DNA of 51,866 nucleotides from Clostridiales bacterium (GCA_017617295.1 JAFZWN010000110.1:1-51866), one strand, 5' to 3'; shown: positions 1 through 9,255, counted from the stretch's first letter. A program made the numbers and translations. Notes: generated from the letters alone by a model not told the origin.

Positions 1-2196
1 CTGAGCCTTCCTGATTCCATGATGAACATCGGAGGGTTCGGTATCAACGTATTACCGATCCTGATGACCCTGATAAATGTGGTATCCTCGATCGTTTACG
101 GAAAGGGGAAGAAGTTCTCGGAGCAGTGGCAGACGTATCTTTTGGCCGCGCTTTTCCTGATCCTTCTTTATACTTCGCCGTCAGGTCTTGTTCTTTACTG
201 GACATGCAATAATATCTTTTCGCTTCTTAAAAACGTGGTCACGGGAATAGCAGCGTCGAAGAAAGGACAGGCTGCTTCCGCTACGGTCAATAAAGCGGGA
301 AAAGTCAGCCGCAGAAGAGCAGACGTAACGGATCTGATGTTTATCCTGTGCGGACTGTTCCTGTCTGTGTTCCTTGGAATATACATCCCCCTGACCGTAA
401 TATATTCCTCCCCGATGGAATTTATCGATCTGACTAATCTGACGGGTTCCGGAGGGTATATCGTTACATCCTTCTTTATCGCTCTCGGTGTTTGTCTTTT
501 CTGGGCCGGGATCTATTATGTGGTCCTGGGCGAAAGATACAGGAAACAGATCGCATATGTTATGACATTCCTTTCTTTTTCCTCTGCGGTCAACTGGTTC
601 CTGTTTGACAAGGGAACCGGAAACATGAGCACTGTCTTAAGATATGACGTTGCTCCCGAATACAGTCTGACGTATTCGGTCGTAAACCTTCTGGCAGTCA
701 TTGGTACGGCTGCGGTCACGCTTATACTGGTTAAGAGATATAAGAAACTGGTCAACTATATCATTGTTGCCGGTATCGTTACCTTATCGGTAATATCCGT
801 ATTAAACGGAGCATTTATAGGAACATATAATTATGCCGCATTGACCGGAAGAGACAACGAAGATGAGATAACATGGACTCTCTCGACAGAGGGAAGAAAT
901 GTTGTAGTGATCATGCTCGATAGGGCATTGAGTCCGGTATTTCCCTATATCCTCGATGAGAAGCCCGAACTGATCGAACAGTTTGACGGGTTTACATATT
1001 ATCCGAATACTGTTTCCTACGGATGTTATACGAATTTTGCCGTACCGTCGCTTTTCGGAGGATATGAATATACTCCCGAAAATATGAATGCCAGATCCGA
1101 TCTGACGATAGGACAGAAGCATAATGAGGCGATCAAAGTCCTGCCGGTCCTCTTCTCGGAGAACGGCTTCAGATCGTATTTTGCCAACCCGATATATGCG
1201 GGATACTGCTGGGTCCCTGATCTGTCGGAATTTGATGATTATCCGGATATTACGGCTTTTAATACCCTGTCCAAGCTTAATACCATGAGGGATTCCATGA
1301 CGGCCAATCAGAAAGAGATCAGAGACAGGAATTTTGTGCTGTTTTCGATCTGCCGTACTGCTCCCGTTTTCCTCAGAAGCTTTATATATGATGAAGGAGT
1401 ATATAATGCTCCGGTCGCAGTCACGACCGAGGCCGTGACTGCTCCGCAGAATCTTCTTCCCGGAGGACTTCGGGCTACCGGTTATGATCTGGAATTTGAG
1501 GATTCGTTTTCTGTCTTAAGGTCGCTTCCCGAGATCACTGAGCTGACCGATGATACTAACGGTTCGCTTGTAATACTGGAGAACGATACGACGCATGAGG
1601 AGATGATCCTTCAGCTTCCGGAGTATGAGAGTGCTCTTAATGTCGATAACACTGAGTATTATGATCTTTGTATCGACAGGGAGCTTAACGGCCGGACGAT
1701 GCATTTTGAGAATATCGCGGTACTGATGAACTATCAGGTAAATGTCGCGGCGCTTATGAAGCTCGGTGACTGGTTCGACTGGATGAGGGAAAACGGAGTT
1801 TATGATAATACGAGGATAATCATAGTATCGGATCACGGCAGGGATCTCGGGATGTTTGACGATATGATCTTCGGGGATATCGATACCATGATCTGTAATC
1901 CTCTTTTTCTGGTAAAGGATTTTGATTCCCACGGATTTACGGTAAGCGATGAGTTCATGACCAATGCCGATACCGCTTTCCTTGCCTGTGAAGGCGTGAT
2001 AGACGATCCGGTCAATCCATTTACCGGAAATCCGATCACGAACGACGAGAAATACGAGGGCGATATACATGTTTTCTTTGATGACGATCACGACATCATA
2101 AGGAACAGCGGAAACACATTCTTCCCGGGTCCCTGGTATTCGGTACATGACAATATCTTCGATGAGGATAACTGGGAGTATCTGGGCGAATACTGA
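1..2196 (+). CDS. YidC/Oxa1-type insertase domain fused to a sulfatase-like (alkaline phosphatase superfamily) domain, 5' partial
   Basis: The frame is open from base 1, so the true start lies upstream; the first in-frame ATG (19) falls inside a domain. The first ~90 codons match the C-terminal end of the YidC/Oxa1 core, with a membrane segment carrying the family's P-S-G-L-V-L-Y-W signature near 178-204. More hydrophobic segments follow to about base 840. From about 890 the protein resembles LtaS/sulfatase-type enzymes: an Asp at codon 919 after a V-V-V-I-M-L strand, a candidate Thr nucleophile at codon 1030 (Y-T-N-F-A-V-P), and S-D-H-G at 1828-1839 as the late metal site. Family knowledge suggests an extracytoplasmic phosphoglycerol-transferase or phosphatase/sulfatase activity on the cell envelope. 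The substrate is unknown, and whether the insertase half is functional cannot be judged without the missing N-terminus. Confidence 0.75.
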   Translation: MSLPDSMMNIGGFGINVLPILMTLINVVSSIVYGKGKKFSEQWQTYLLAALFLILLYTSPSGLVLYWTCNNIFSLLKNVVTGIAASKKGQAASATVNKAGKVSRRRADVTDLMFILCGLFLSVFLGIYIPLTVIYSSPMEFIDLTNLTGSGGYIVTSFFIALGVCLFWAGIYYVVLGERYRKQIAYVMTFLSFSSAVNWFLFDKGTGNMSTVLRYDVAPEYSLTYSVVNLLAVIGTAAVTLILVKRYKKLVNYIIVAGIVTLSVISVLNGAFIGTYNYAALTGRDNEDEITWTLSTEGRNVVVIMLDRALSPVFPYILDEKPELIEQFDGFTYYPNTVSYGCYTNFAVPSLFGGYEYTPENMNARSDLTIGQKHNEAIKVLPVLFSENGFRSYFANPIYAGYCWVPDLSEFDDYPDITAFNTLSKLNTMRDSMTANQKEIRDRNFVLFSICRTAPVFLRSFIYDEGVYNAPVAVTTEAVTAPQNLLPGGLRATGYDLEFEDSFSVLRSLPEITELTDDTNGSLVILENDTTHEEMILQLPEYESALNVDNTEYYDLCIDRELNGRTMHFENIAVLMNYQVNVAALMKLGDWFDWMRENGVYDNTRIIIVSDHGRDLGMFDDMIFGDIDTMICNPLFLVKDFDSHGFTVSDEFMTNADTAFLACEGVIDDPVNPFTGNPITNDEKYEGDIHVFFDDDHDIIRNSGNTFFPGPWYSVHDNIFDEDNWEYLGEY

Positions 2197-2220
2197 TCAT
2201 TTTCAGACAGGCGGCCGTGT

Positions 2221-2229
2221 TTGTCTATT
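2221..2229. promoter_or_regulatory. possible TetR half-operator before yhgE
   Basis: TTGTCTATT is identical to the first nine bases of the reverse-complemented palindrome found before the tetR-type gene at 5078-5095. It lies about 60 bp upstream of the yhgE-like gene. Only a half-site is visible, so co-regulation by the neighbouring TetR protein is an inference. Confidence 0.3.
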
Positions 2230-2287
2230 GTTTGCACTTTTCCTTTGAAATACCATTTCCGTAACAAAAAATAAAGGAGTGATGGAA

Positions 2288-5068
2288 ATGGTAAAGCAGG
2301 AGTGGAAAAGGCTTCTCACAAACCCCGTTCTCATAATAGTACTGGCGGCGATAATCCTGATACCGTCGATCTATGCGGGGCTTTTCCTGGCATCTATGTG
2401 GGATCCTTACGGTGAGCTCGATAAGCTTCCCGTGGCTGTCGTAAACAAGGATGTTCCCGTCGAGTTCTCGGGTTCTGAACTTAATATCGGAAATGACCTG
2501 ACGGAGGACCTTCGTGAGAACGGTTCGCTGGATTTCCGTTTTGTGGATGAGGATGAAGCGGAAGCAGGACTTCGTGACGGCAGATACTATATGGTAATAA
2601 CCATTCCGGAGGATTTCTCATATAATGCGACGACTGCTCTTCATTCGGATCCTTCCCGCATGAGCCTTCAGTACGAGACAAATCCCGCTACCAACTATGT
2701 TGCCATGAAGCTCAGCGAATCGGCAATGAACAGGATCGAACTGCAGCTCCAGCAGGAAGTGACGGCAACATATGTGAGAGCGATATTCGATTCGATGAAT
2801 GACCTTACCGGCGGAATAGATGATGCCTGCAGCGGAACCGATGAACTGCTGGAAGGCGAGACTGAACTCTCCGACGGTGCAGCCCGGATAAATGAGGGTG
2901 CGACCGATCTTAATACGGGGGCATCAGATCTTTATAACGGAACTGTGATGCTGGCCGGAGGCGCCGACCGATTAAGAGACGGAGCCGGAGATCTTCATAA
3001 TGGTACCGAAGAACTCTATAACGGATCGGTCACTTTATATACCGGAGCCATGGCTCTTCAAAACGGAATGTCCGAATATCTTAACGGAGCGGAGAGGCTC
3101 GCAGGCGGAGCCGATCAACTGTCGGAAGGTGCAGCCGGACTGGCGGCCGGAGCAGATTCTCTCTCCGAGGGTGCAGTATCCTTAAATGGCGGATTCGAAG
3201 CTCTGATCAACGGAGTTACCGATCTTCAAAACGGAACAGCGGCACTGAGTGACGGGGCTTCTGATCTCAAGGACGGTATGATCGATCTGGCTTCCGGTGC
3301 AGGAACTGTAAATGCGGGAGCTTCTGATCTGTCTTCTGGGCTTGATTCGCTCGCATCCGGACTTCCGGCTCTCTCGTCGGGAATAGGATCCGTCGCAGAA
3401 GGATCCGAAGCATTAAGAAGCGGACTTGAAGGATATACCGCCGGTGTTTCTTCTGCATCGGATTCTGCTCAGATCCTGTCTTCCGGCATGAGTTCTCTGA
3501 GCTCAGGAGCGGCGGACCTTGCTTCGGGTTCGGATAATATCCAAAACGGTATCAACGGGATAGCTTCAATGGCTTCCTCCGGACAATATACGACGGAACA
3601 GATCGCCGGAGCATTAAGTTCACTGTCAGAACAGTATTCTGCATTTAACGAAGGCGTTCATTCGCTCTCTGATAATTCCGCTTCACTCAGTCAGGGTACA
3701 ACACAACTTGCATCTGGTCTGTCGACATTGAGCGAGAATAATACGAGGCTTAATGAAGCAGCTTCCGGATTGTCACAGGGAACATCAGCACTGAACTCAT
3801 CAGTACCGGCTCTGCAGCAGGGTGTTACGGAACTTCAAAACGGAGCGCATGCCCTGGCGAACGGGACATCAGAATTGTATTCCGGAGCGCAAAGTGCCGA
3901 GCAGGGAGCTCTTGCTCTGCTGCAAGGAGCAGAGGCTGTCGATAACGGTGCTTCATCACTGTCTGAAGGAATAGTGGCTGCAGGTCAGGGTGCGTCTGCT
4001 GTTGCTACAGGTGCGGGACAGCTGGCTTCCGGTGCTGATGCGCTCTCGGACGGAGCATCGGCTCTGGCTTCCGGTGCAGAAACCCTGACTTCCAATAACG
4101 ATACTCTGACAGAAGGCGTATCGGCTGTTACTGCGGGGGCAGGAGCTCTCTCGGAGGGTGCCGGGCGCGTCAATAACGGAGCAGGAGAACTTGCAAACGG
4201 TGCAGCTGACCTCGAGTCCGGAGCCAATACCCTTTCTAGAGGGGCCGGGGATCTTCTCGAAGGTACCGGCAGGCTCGATCAGGGAACAACGGAATTCTGT
4301 GAAAATATGCCCGCACTCCTGGACGGAACCAGAGCTCTTCTTTCCGGTCTGAGTGACGGCGAAGACAGGCTGACGGAAGTGAATCTCGGAGCTTCAAATT
4401 CAGATATGGTATCCAATCCCGTCGATACGGTCGAGACAAGGCTTACCGAAGTGAACGATAACGGTCATGCCATGGCTGCGTACATGATGTCAGTCGGTCT
4501 TTGGGTAGCTTCGCTTGCATTCTGCCTTATGTATCCTCTTACAAAGCATGAAGGTATCGTATCAGGCTTTAGCTGGTGGCTCGGTAAGGCGAGCGTCCTC
4601 TATCCCATGGCAGTGCTTCAGGCCGTTATCCTGGTATTGATACTTCACTTTACGCTCGGATTTGATCCCGTATGCATGGGGAAGACTGTCCTGGTGGCCT
4701 GTCTGGCTTCGATGGCATTCATGTCGATCATGTACTTCTTCAATGTCCTTCTCGGCAAGATCGGATCTTTCCTGATGCTGATATTCATGGTTTTGCAGCT
4801 GGCTGGATCTGCGGGAACCTATCCTCTGGAAGTATCGGGACCTCTCGCAAATGCTCTTAACAGGTTCATGCCGTTCACCTATACGGTCAAGGCATTCAGG
4901 AGCACGATCGGAGGCGGCGCGAGCTTCGGTGATGCCGTGGCGGTACTGCTTTCGATACTTCTCTTATCGTCGGTCCTGACCGTGATCGTATTCCTCATCA
5001 GAGGCAAAAAAGAGCAGACCGGAAAGAAAGATCTGTACACGGTCATGGAGGAGAAAGGATTTGCCTGA
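2288..5068 (+). CDS. YhgE/Pip-family membrane protein with very long coiled repeat region
   Basis: About 926 aa. The start at 2288 is chosen because AAAGGAG at 2273-2279 sits 8 nt before it; GTG 2279 and ATG 2282 are too close to that site. One N-terminal membrane segment (about residues 12-36) is followed by a globular part, then about 520 residues (nt ~2815-4370) of degenerate 7/14-residue repeats of the L-x-x-G-A/T type, predicted to be an extended extracellular helical rod. Five hydrophobic segments form the C-terminus, as in ABC-2-like permeases. The family includes Bacillus YhgE and lactococcal Pip (phage receptor), and is related to EsaA/YueB of type VII secretion. The transported substrate is unknown. 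The TetR-type gene directly downstream is the usual neighbour of yhgE and probably represses it. Confidence 0.85.
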   Translation: MVKQEWKRLLTNPVLIIVLAAIILIPSIYAGLFLASMWDPYGELDKLPVAVVNKDVPVEFSGSELNIGNDLTEDLRENGSLDFRFVDEDEAEAGLRDGRYYMVITIPEDFSYNATTALHSDPSRMSLQYETNPATNYVAMKLSESAMNRIELQLQQEVTATYVRAIFDSMNDLTGGIDDACSGTDELLEGETELSDGAARINEGATDLNTGASDLYNGTVMLAGGADRLRDGAGDLHNGTEELYNGSVTLYTGAMALQNGMSEYLNGAERLAGGADQLSEGAAGLAAGADSLSEGAVSLNGGFEALINGVTDLQNGTAALSDGASDLKDGMIDLASGAGTVNAGASDLSSGLDSLASGLPALSSGIGSVAEGSEALRSGLEGYTAGVSSASDSAQILSSGMSSLSSGAADLASGSDNIQNGINGIASMASSGQYTTEQIAGALSSLSEQYSAFNEGVHSLSDNSASLSQGTTQLASGLSTLSENNTRLNEAASGLSQGTSALNSSVPALQQGVTELQNGAHALANGTSELYSGAQSAEQGALALLQGAEAVDNGASSLSEGIVAAGQGASAVATGAGQLASGADALSDGASALASGAETLTSNNDTLTEGVSAVTAGAGALSEGAGRVNNGAGELANGAADLESGANTLSRGAGDLLEGTGRLDQGTTEFCENMPALLDGTRALLSGLSDGEDRLTEVNLGASNSDMVSNPVDTVETRLTEVNDNGHAMAAYMMSVGLWVASLAFCLMYPLTKHEGIVSGFSWWLGKASVLYPMAVLQAVILVLILHFTLGFDPVCMGKTVLVACLASMAFMSIMYFFNVLLGKIGSFLMLIFMVLQLAGSAGTYPLEVSGPLANALNRFMPFTYTVKAFRSTIGGGASFGDAVAVLLSILLLSSVLTVIVFLIRGKKEQTGKKDLYTVMEEKGFA

Positions 5069-5095
5069 TACACCCGTTTGTCTTAAAATAGACAA
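5061..5095 (+). promoter_or_regulatory. tetR promoter with overlapping palindromic operator
   Basis: The -35 candidate TTGCCT (5061-5066) and -10 TAAAAT (5084-5089) are 17 bp apart. The -10 is exactly the centre of a perfect palindrome with arms TTGTCT (5078-5083) and AGACAA (5090-5095). A repressor dimer bound there would cover the -10 box. The ATG follows 8 nt after the -10 with no Shine-Dalgarno, so the transcript should start at or next to the start codon. Confidence 0.6.
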
Positions 5096-5097
5096 TC

Positions 5098-5655
5098 ATG
5101 AGTGCAGAGACAAAAAAGAAGCTTAAGTCAACATTTTTGAACCTTTTGGAAGAGCGTCCGCTTGCCCAGATATCGGTCAAGGATATCGTCAGCGAATGCG
5201 GCGTGAACCGTAATACTTTTTACTATCATTATGCCGACCTCCCCGCGCTGATCGAAGAGATCATCACGGAGGAGGTCGATCGCATCGCGGGAGACGATTT
5301 CAGTTTTGATACGATCGGGGAATTCCTCGAGAACGGAATGGTGTTCATCCTTTCGCATAAGAAAGCCGTGAACCATCTCTATAATTCCGTCAACCGCGAT
5401 ATACTGGTACATTATTTCATGCAGATCAGCGAGAAGGTGATCTCGGGATATATGAACAATCTCTGCCGGGACCGTAATATCCTTCCCGAGGATAAGGAGA
5501 TGCTGACCCATTATTTCAAATGCATGATCTTCGGTGAGATGGTCGACTGGATAATGAACGGCATGACAAAAGACCTCATCGGAAGCTTTGAGCGGTTCTG
5601 CTCAAATAATAAAGGCCTTGTCGAGGAGATGGTCGACCGGGTCACGATAAGATAA
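5098..5655 (+). CDS. TetR/AcrR-family transcriptional regulator
   Basis: 185 aa. The N-terminal helix-turn-helix (about residues 24-48, containing V-S-E-C-G-V-N-R-N-T-F-Y-Y-H) is the canonical TetR DNA-binding element. The all-helical C-terminal part (residues 60-185) resembles the ligand/dimer domain of TetR proteins found beside yhgE genes. The gene begins 29 bp after the yhgE stop. Its own promoter and operator overlap the end of yhgE, which indicates autorepression; a half-site before yhgE suggests that gene is the second target. There is no ribosome binding site, and the short leader suggests leaderless translation. The inducer is unknown. Confidence 0.85.
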   Translation: MSAETKKKLKSTFLNLLEERPLAQISVKDIVSECGVNRNTFYYHYADLPALIEEIITEEVDRIAGDDFSFDTIGEFLENGMVFILSHKKAVNHLYNSVNRDILVHYFMQISEKVISGYMNNLCRDRNILPEDKEMLTHYFKCMIFGEMVDWIMNGMTKDLIGSFERFCSNNKGLVEEMVDRVTIR

Positions 5656-5664
5656 GGTGCGGTC

Positions 5665-6348
5665 ATGAGCTGGGATGAATTTTTTGAAACCGAAAAGAAA
5701 AAGGACTACTTTAAAGTCCTTATGGACAATGTCGACAGGGAATACAGAGAACATACGGTATATCCTCCGCGTGGAGAACTGTTTACGGCTTTTGAACTGA
5801 CTCCTCCGGAGAGTGTAAGATGCGTTATCCTGGGACAGGATCCGTATCACGGCAAAGGTCAGGCTCACGGGCTGGCATTTTCTGTCAAGCCGGACATTCC
5901 CGTTCCGAAGAGTCTTGCTAATATCTATAAGGAACTGCATTCCGAACTGGGTACAAAGATCCCCGATAACGGCTGCCTTCTGAAGTGGGCTTGCCAGGGA
6001 GTCCTTATGCTCAATACTGTACTGACCGTGAGGGAACACGAAGCGGGATCTCACCGGGGTATGGGGTGGGAGACTTTTACCGATAATGCTATCAGATACA
6101 TCAATACGTTCGACCGACCTATAGTCTTTATGTTGTGGGGAGCACCCGCACAGAGCAAGATGAAGCTTCTCGATAATCCCCGGCATCTGATCCTTACATC
6201 CGCGCACCCCTCGCCGCTGTCCGCATACAGGGGATTCTTCGGATGCGGACATTTTGCTTCCTGCAATGAGTTTCTTAAAGCTCACGGGGAAAGCGGGATC
6301 GACTGGCAGATCGAAGATACAAAAGGAGGACAACTTTCTTTCCTATGA
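5665..6348 (+). CDS. ung: uracil-DNA glycosylase, family 1
   Basis: 227 aa, the usual length. It removes uracil from DNA as the first step of base excision repair in the cytoplasm. The water-activating motif G-Q-D-P-Y-H is at residues 57-62 (catalytic Asp59), and the minor-groove loop H-P-S-P-L-S is at 181-186 (His181), matching Asp64 and His187 of the E. coli enzyme. AAGGTG (5654-5659) serves as ribosome binding site, 5 nt before the ATG. It starts 9 bp after the tetR stop and its stop overlaps the cellulase start, so the three genes are probably co-transcribed, which is an odd functional grouping. Confidence 0.97.
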   Translation: MSWDEFFETEKKKDYFKVLMDNVDREYREHTVYPPRGELFTAFELTPPESVRCVILGQDPYHGKGQAHGLAFSVKPDIPVPKSLANIYKELHSELGTKIPDNGCLLKWACQGVLMLNTVLTVREHEAGSHRGMGWETFTDNAIRYINTFDRPIVFMLWGAPAQSKMKLLDNPRHLILTSAHPSPLSAYRGFFGCGHFASCNEFLKAHGESGIDWQIEDTKGGQLSFL

Positions 6349-9017
6349 AAAGACGGATAACTGCTGTTTTAAGCGCTGTATGTATCGCTTTGCTGTCATT
6401 CCGCGGAGTCTATGCGGGCGAGCAGCTCGGCGCCACGGATTTTGACGACGGGGTCGGTCTTCCCTGGCATATAGTGGAGTCGGCAACCGGTAAGATGGAC
6501 TTTGAGATCGAAGACGGTGTCTACAGGATAACTATAATCAACCCGGGCGGAGCGAGTAACGGCGGAGAAGACAGATGGGACTGCCAGTTCCGCCACAGGG
6601 GGCTTAGGATAGTCGCGGGGCACGAATACAGGGTCCACTACGAGATAACTCCCAGTAATGCGGGAAAATACTATACAAAGATAGGCAATCTCGACGGAAA
6701 TGTCGAGATCTGGCATAACATGAGTAACGGTTACGATCTCGATGCCACATGGGATCCGATAAATATCGGAGCCGGCGAGACCAAGGTGGTCGATCTGACG
6801 TTTACCGCTTCGCAGAGCCTGGATGTCGCGGAGTGGGCTTTCCACCTCGGAGGGGACGGCCAATATACCAACGGAGTCTGCTTCCCTGCGGGAACAGTCA
6901 TCGAGTTTGACAACATGTCCCTTATCGATCTTACTTCGGACGAAAACGACTATATCGAAGCCGAGCCCTGGGTCAGATCGGATATACTGCTGAACCAGGT
7001 CGGTTATTTTGCCGGATGTGCCAAGAGAGCAACGTTGCTTTCTGATTCTTCGGCTCCCGTTCCTTTCTCGGTAACAGACTCGTCCGGCAATACTGTATTT
7101 GAAGGTCAGAGCATTCCGTTCGGGTTTGATCCCGATTCAGAGGATAACGTGCATATACTGGATTTTTCCGGGCTTGATCAGGCCGGAACATATACGATAA
7201 GCACCTCGGAAGGCGAATCCTATCCTTTTTCCATAGGCGACAATACGGTCTATTCGGCTATGCTCTATGACGGACTGAATTATTTCTATCAGAACCGTTC
7301 GGGTATCGCTATCGAGAGCTCATATATCACATCGGGAGATGTGTCCTCTCTGGCGAGACCCGCGGGACATCCTTCCGATATAGCTACGGTCCGTCCGCTT
7401 AACGGATATTCCGCATCTTCGGGATCTCAGGATGTTACCGGCGGCTGGTACGATGCCGGAGACCACGGTAAATACGTCGTCAACGGCGGTATCGCTTTAT
7501 GGATGCTCCAGAACCGCTATGAATCCGCTCTGGCAACGGGCACCGAAGCCGCTTTTGCCGACGGAACGATGGCTATTCCGGAAAACGGTAACGGTTATCC
7601 CGATCTTCTCGATGAAGCCAGATGGGAGATGGAGTGGATGTTCCGGATGCTCGTCACTGAAGGTGATTGCAGGGATATGGTCTATCACAAGGTCCACGAT
7701 GAGAAATGGACGGGACTCGGGCTCTCGCCTGCCGATGATGATCTCGCCCGCGTTCTGCTGCCTCCGTCGACAGCCGCCACACTGAATGTATCCGCCTGTG
7801 CCGCTCAGGCTGCGAGGCTCTGGAACGGTATCGACAATGAATTTGCGCAGGAGTGCGTCGACATCGCGATCAGGACATATAATGCGGCGCTCTCTCATCC
7901 TGATATGTATGCACCTCTTGATGACAGTAATAGCGGCGGCGGAGCTTACGGCGATACGGATGTGACCGACGAGTTCTACTGGGCGGCATCCGAGCTCTAT
8001 ATAACGACAGGCGATCCTTCGTATCTTGAAGCGATGGAGGATTCGCAGTGGTATCTTGCCGTTCCCACGGATCTGTCGGGAGGGGAGAGCGTCAATACTT
8101 TCGGAAGTTTTGACTGGGGACATACTGCGGCTCTCGGCACCATGTCGGTCGTTCTTAACGGGGCATCGTTTGACAGCAGTGTTTTTGAGCAGGCAAAGAG
8201 AAATATGACTGCCGCTGCCGACTACTATGTTGCTGCGGAGGCATCCCAGGGATATGGTCAGCCGTACGGACAGAGTACATTGTCATATAATAACAGCAAT
8301 ACCGGATATATCTGGGGTTCGAATTCCTTTGTGGCCGACAATGCCGTCATAATGAGTTATGCCTATATCCTGACGGGAGACGGACAGTATATAGACGGCG
8401 CCATAGGAGGACTGGATTATCTTCTGGGACGTAATCCCATGGATTATTCGTATGTAACGGGTTACGGATACCATAGCGTAATGTATCCACATCACAGATA
8501 CTGGGCCAACCTGATAGATCCGTCATTCCCGCTGGCTCCTTCCGGTGTTATGGTAGGAGGTCCCAATGTCGGTCTGGAAGATCCCTGGGTCAGGGGCATG
8601 GGCTGGCATTACGGCGATATCGCGCCTGCCAAGGCGTATCTCGACCATATCGAGGCATATTCGGTCAATGAGTGCACTATCAACTGGAATGCACCGCTTG
8701 TATGGCTCGTGTCTTTTGTGACCGAGAATTCCGGAGGCATAACCCCGGTAGATCATACATCGGGATCATCATCTCATATGTCATATGATCCTCAAAGCGG
8801 AGACGCTCCTTCGTCCGGTGAACAGCCGCCTGTCGTAAGCAATATTCAAAGAAACGGGGATCCGGTTATGCCTGATCCTGCAGCTTCGACTCCCGCGCCC
8901 GAAGACGGAAGCAGATCCTGGCTTCCCGTAGCGATAATCTCTGTGGTGGCTCTTTTGGCGCTGATCTCCGTCGAGGTATTTGTATTTAAGCTTTTGAAGA
9001 TGAAGACCAACAAATAA
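6345..9017 (+). CDS. membrane-anchored glycoside hydrolase family 9 endoglucanase
   Basis: 890 aa. Order of parts: signal peptide (1-24); a CBM4/9-like beta domain (about 28-190); the Ig-like CelD N-terminal domain (about 210-295, beginning I-L-L-N-Q-V-G-Y); the GH9 (alpha/alpha)6 catalytic domain (about 300-805); a Pro/Ser/Asp linker; then a membrane segment and a basic tail (about 858-890). Catalytic signatures are present: D-A-G-D-H-G at 370-375 (Asp370/Asp373 base region), H-H-R at 716-718, and Glu776 in V-N-E-C-T as the acid. It should cleave beta-1,4-glucan outside the cell while staying attached through the C-terminal helix; there is no dockerin. The ATG overlaps the ung stop as ATGA. 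The nearest AGGAGG (6324-6329, inside ung) is 15 nt upstream, a long spacing. Confidence 0.93.
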   Translation: MKRRITAVLSAVCIALLSFRGVYAGEQLGATDFDDGVGLPWHIVESATGKMDFEIEDGVYRITIINPGGASNGGEDRWDCQFRHRGLRIVAGHEYRVHYEITPSNAGKYYTKIGNLDGNVEIWHNMSNGYDLDATWDPINIGAGETKVVDLTFTASQSLDVAEWAFHLGGDGQYTNGVCFPAGTVIEFDNMSLIDLTSDENDYIEAEPWVRSDILLNQVGYFAGCAKRATLLSDSSAPVPFSVTDSSGNTVFEGQSIPFGFDPDSEDNVHILDFSGLDQAGTYTISTSEGESYPFSIGDNTVYSAMLYDGLNYFYQNRSGIAIESSYITSGDVSSLARPAGHPSDIATVRPLNGYSASSGSQDVTGGWYDAGDHGKYVVNGGIALWMLQNRYESALATGTEAAFADGTMAIPENGNGYPDLLDEARWEMEWMFRMLVTEGDCRDMVYHKVHDEKWTGLGLSPADDDLARVLLPPSTAATLNVSACAAQAARLWNGIDNEFAQECVDIAIRTYNAALSHPDMYAPLDDSNSGGGAYGDTDVTDEFYWAASELYITTGDPSYLEAMEDSQWYLAVPTDLSGGESVNTFGSFDWGHTAALGTMSVVLNGASFDSSVFEQAKRNMTAAADYYVAAEASQGYGQPYGQSTLSYNNSNTGYIWGSNSFVADNAVIMSYAYILTGDGQYIDGAIGGLDYLLGRNPMDYSYVTGYGYHSVMYPHHRYWANLIDPSFPLAPSGVMVGGPNVGLEDPWVRGMGWHYGDIAPAKAYLDHIEAYSVNECTINWNAPLVWLVSFVTENSGGITPVDHTSGSSSHMSYDPQSGDAPSSGEQPPVVSNIQRNGDPVMPDPAASTPAPEDGSRSWLPVAIISVVALLALISVEVFVFKLLKMKTNK

Positions 9018-9021
9018 GTCT

Positions 9022-9255
9022 TCAGTCACCGGTCTTATCCTGCCCGGGCTTATAGCGCCTTGCCCTGAAGGCTCCGGCTTCTTTTTCAATGGATGCCTCG
9101 AATCCCCGGAGCGCAGCGAACGGGGCGAAGATCTTGGCTCTGTCTTCCGTACTCATCTTCGGATGTCGGTACGAGAAATCGTCTCCGTTATGGACGGGTC
9201 GGGAGCAGCCGATTATATCTTCATAAGGGAAGATGTCCGAAGCGTTATCTTTCAT
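9022..9255 (-). CDS. small YolD-like protein paired with Y-family polymerase
   Basis: 77 aa, with an N-terminal Y-E-D-I-I segment and the family-typical R-P-x-x-x-x-x-R-x-K-M-S-x-x-D-R-A-x-x-F-A-P-F-A-A-L-x-G block around residues 19-52. In Bacillota, small proteins of this kind are encoded beside UmuC/ImpB-type lesion-bypass polymerases, as here: the start overlaps the polymerase stop by 4 bp (ATGA), so the two are translationally coupled. A regulatory or accessory role for the polymerase is inferred from that context. It ends 4 bp from the convergent cellulase gene, so the two transcripts meet there. Confidence 0.75.
   Translation of the reverse strand: MKDNASDIFPYEDIIGCSRPVHNGDDFSYRHPKMSTEDRAKIFAPFAALRGFEASIEKEAGAFRARRYKPGQDKTGD

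Noticed and set aside
9001..9024. Hairpin TGAAGAC/GTCTTCA between cellulase and YolD-like stops as a terminator
   Set aside because: It has a short 7-bp stem and no T-tract; it overlaps both coding ends and could be chance.
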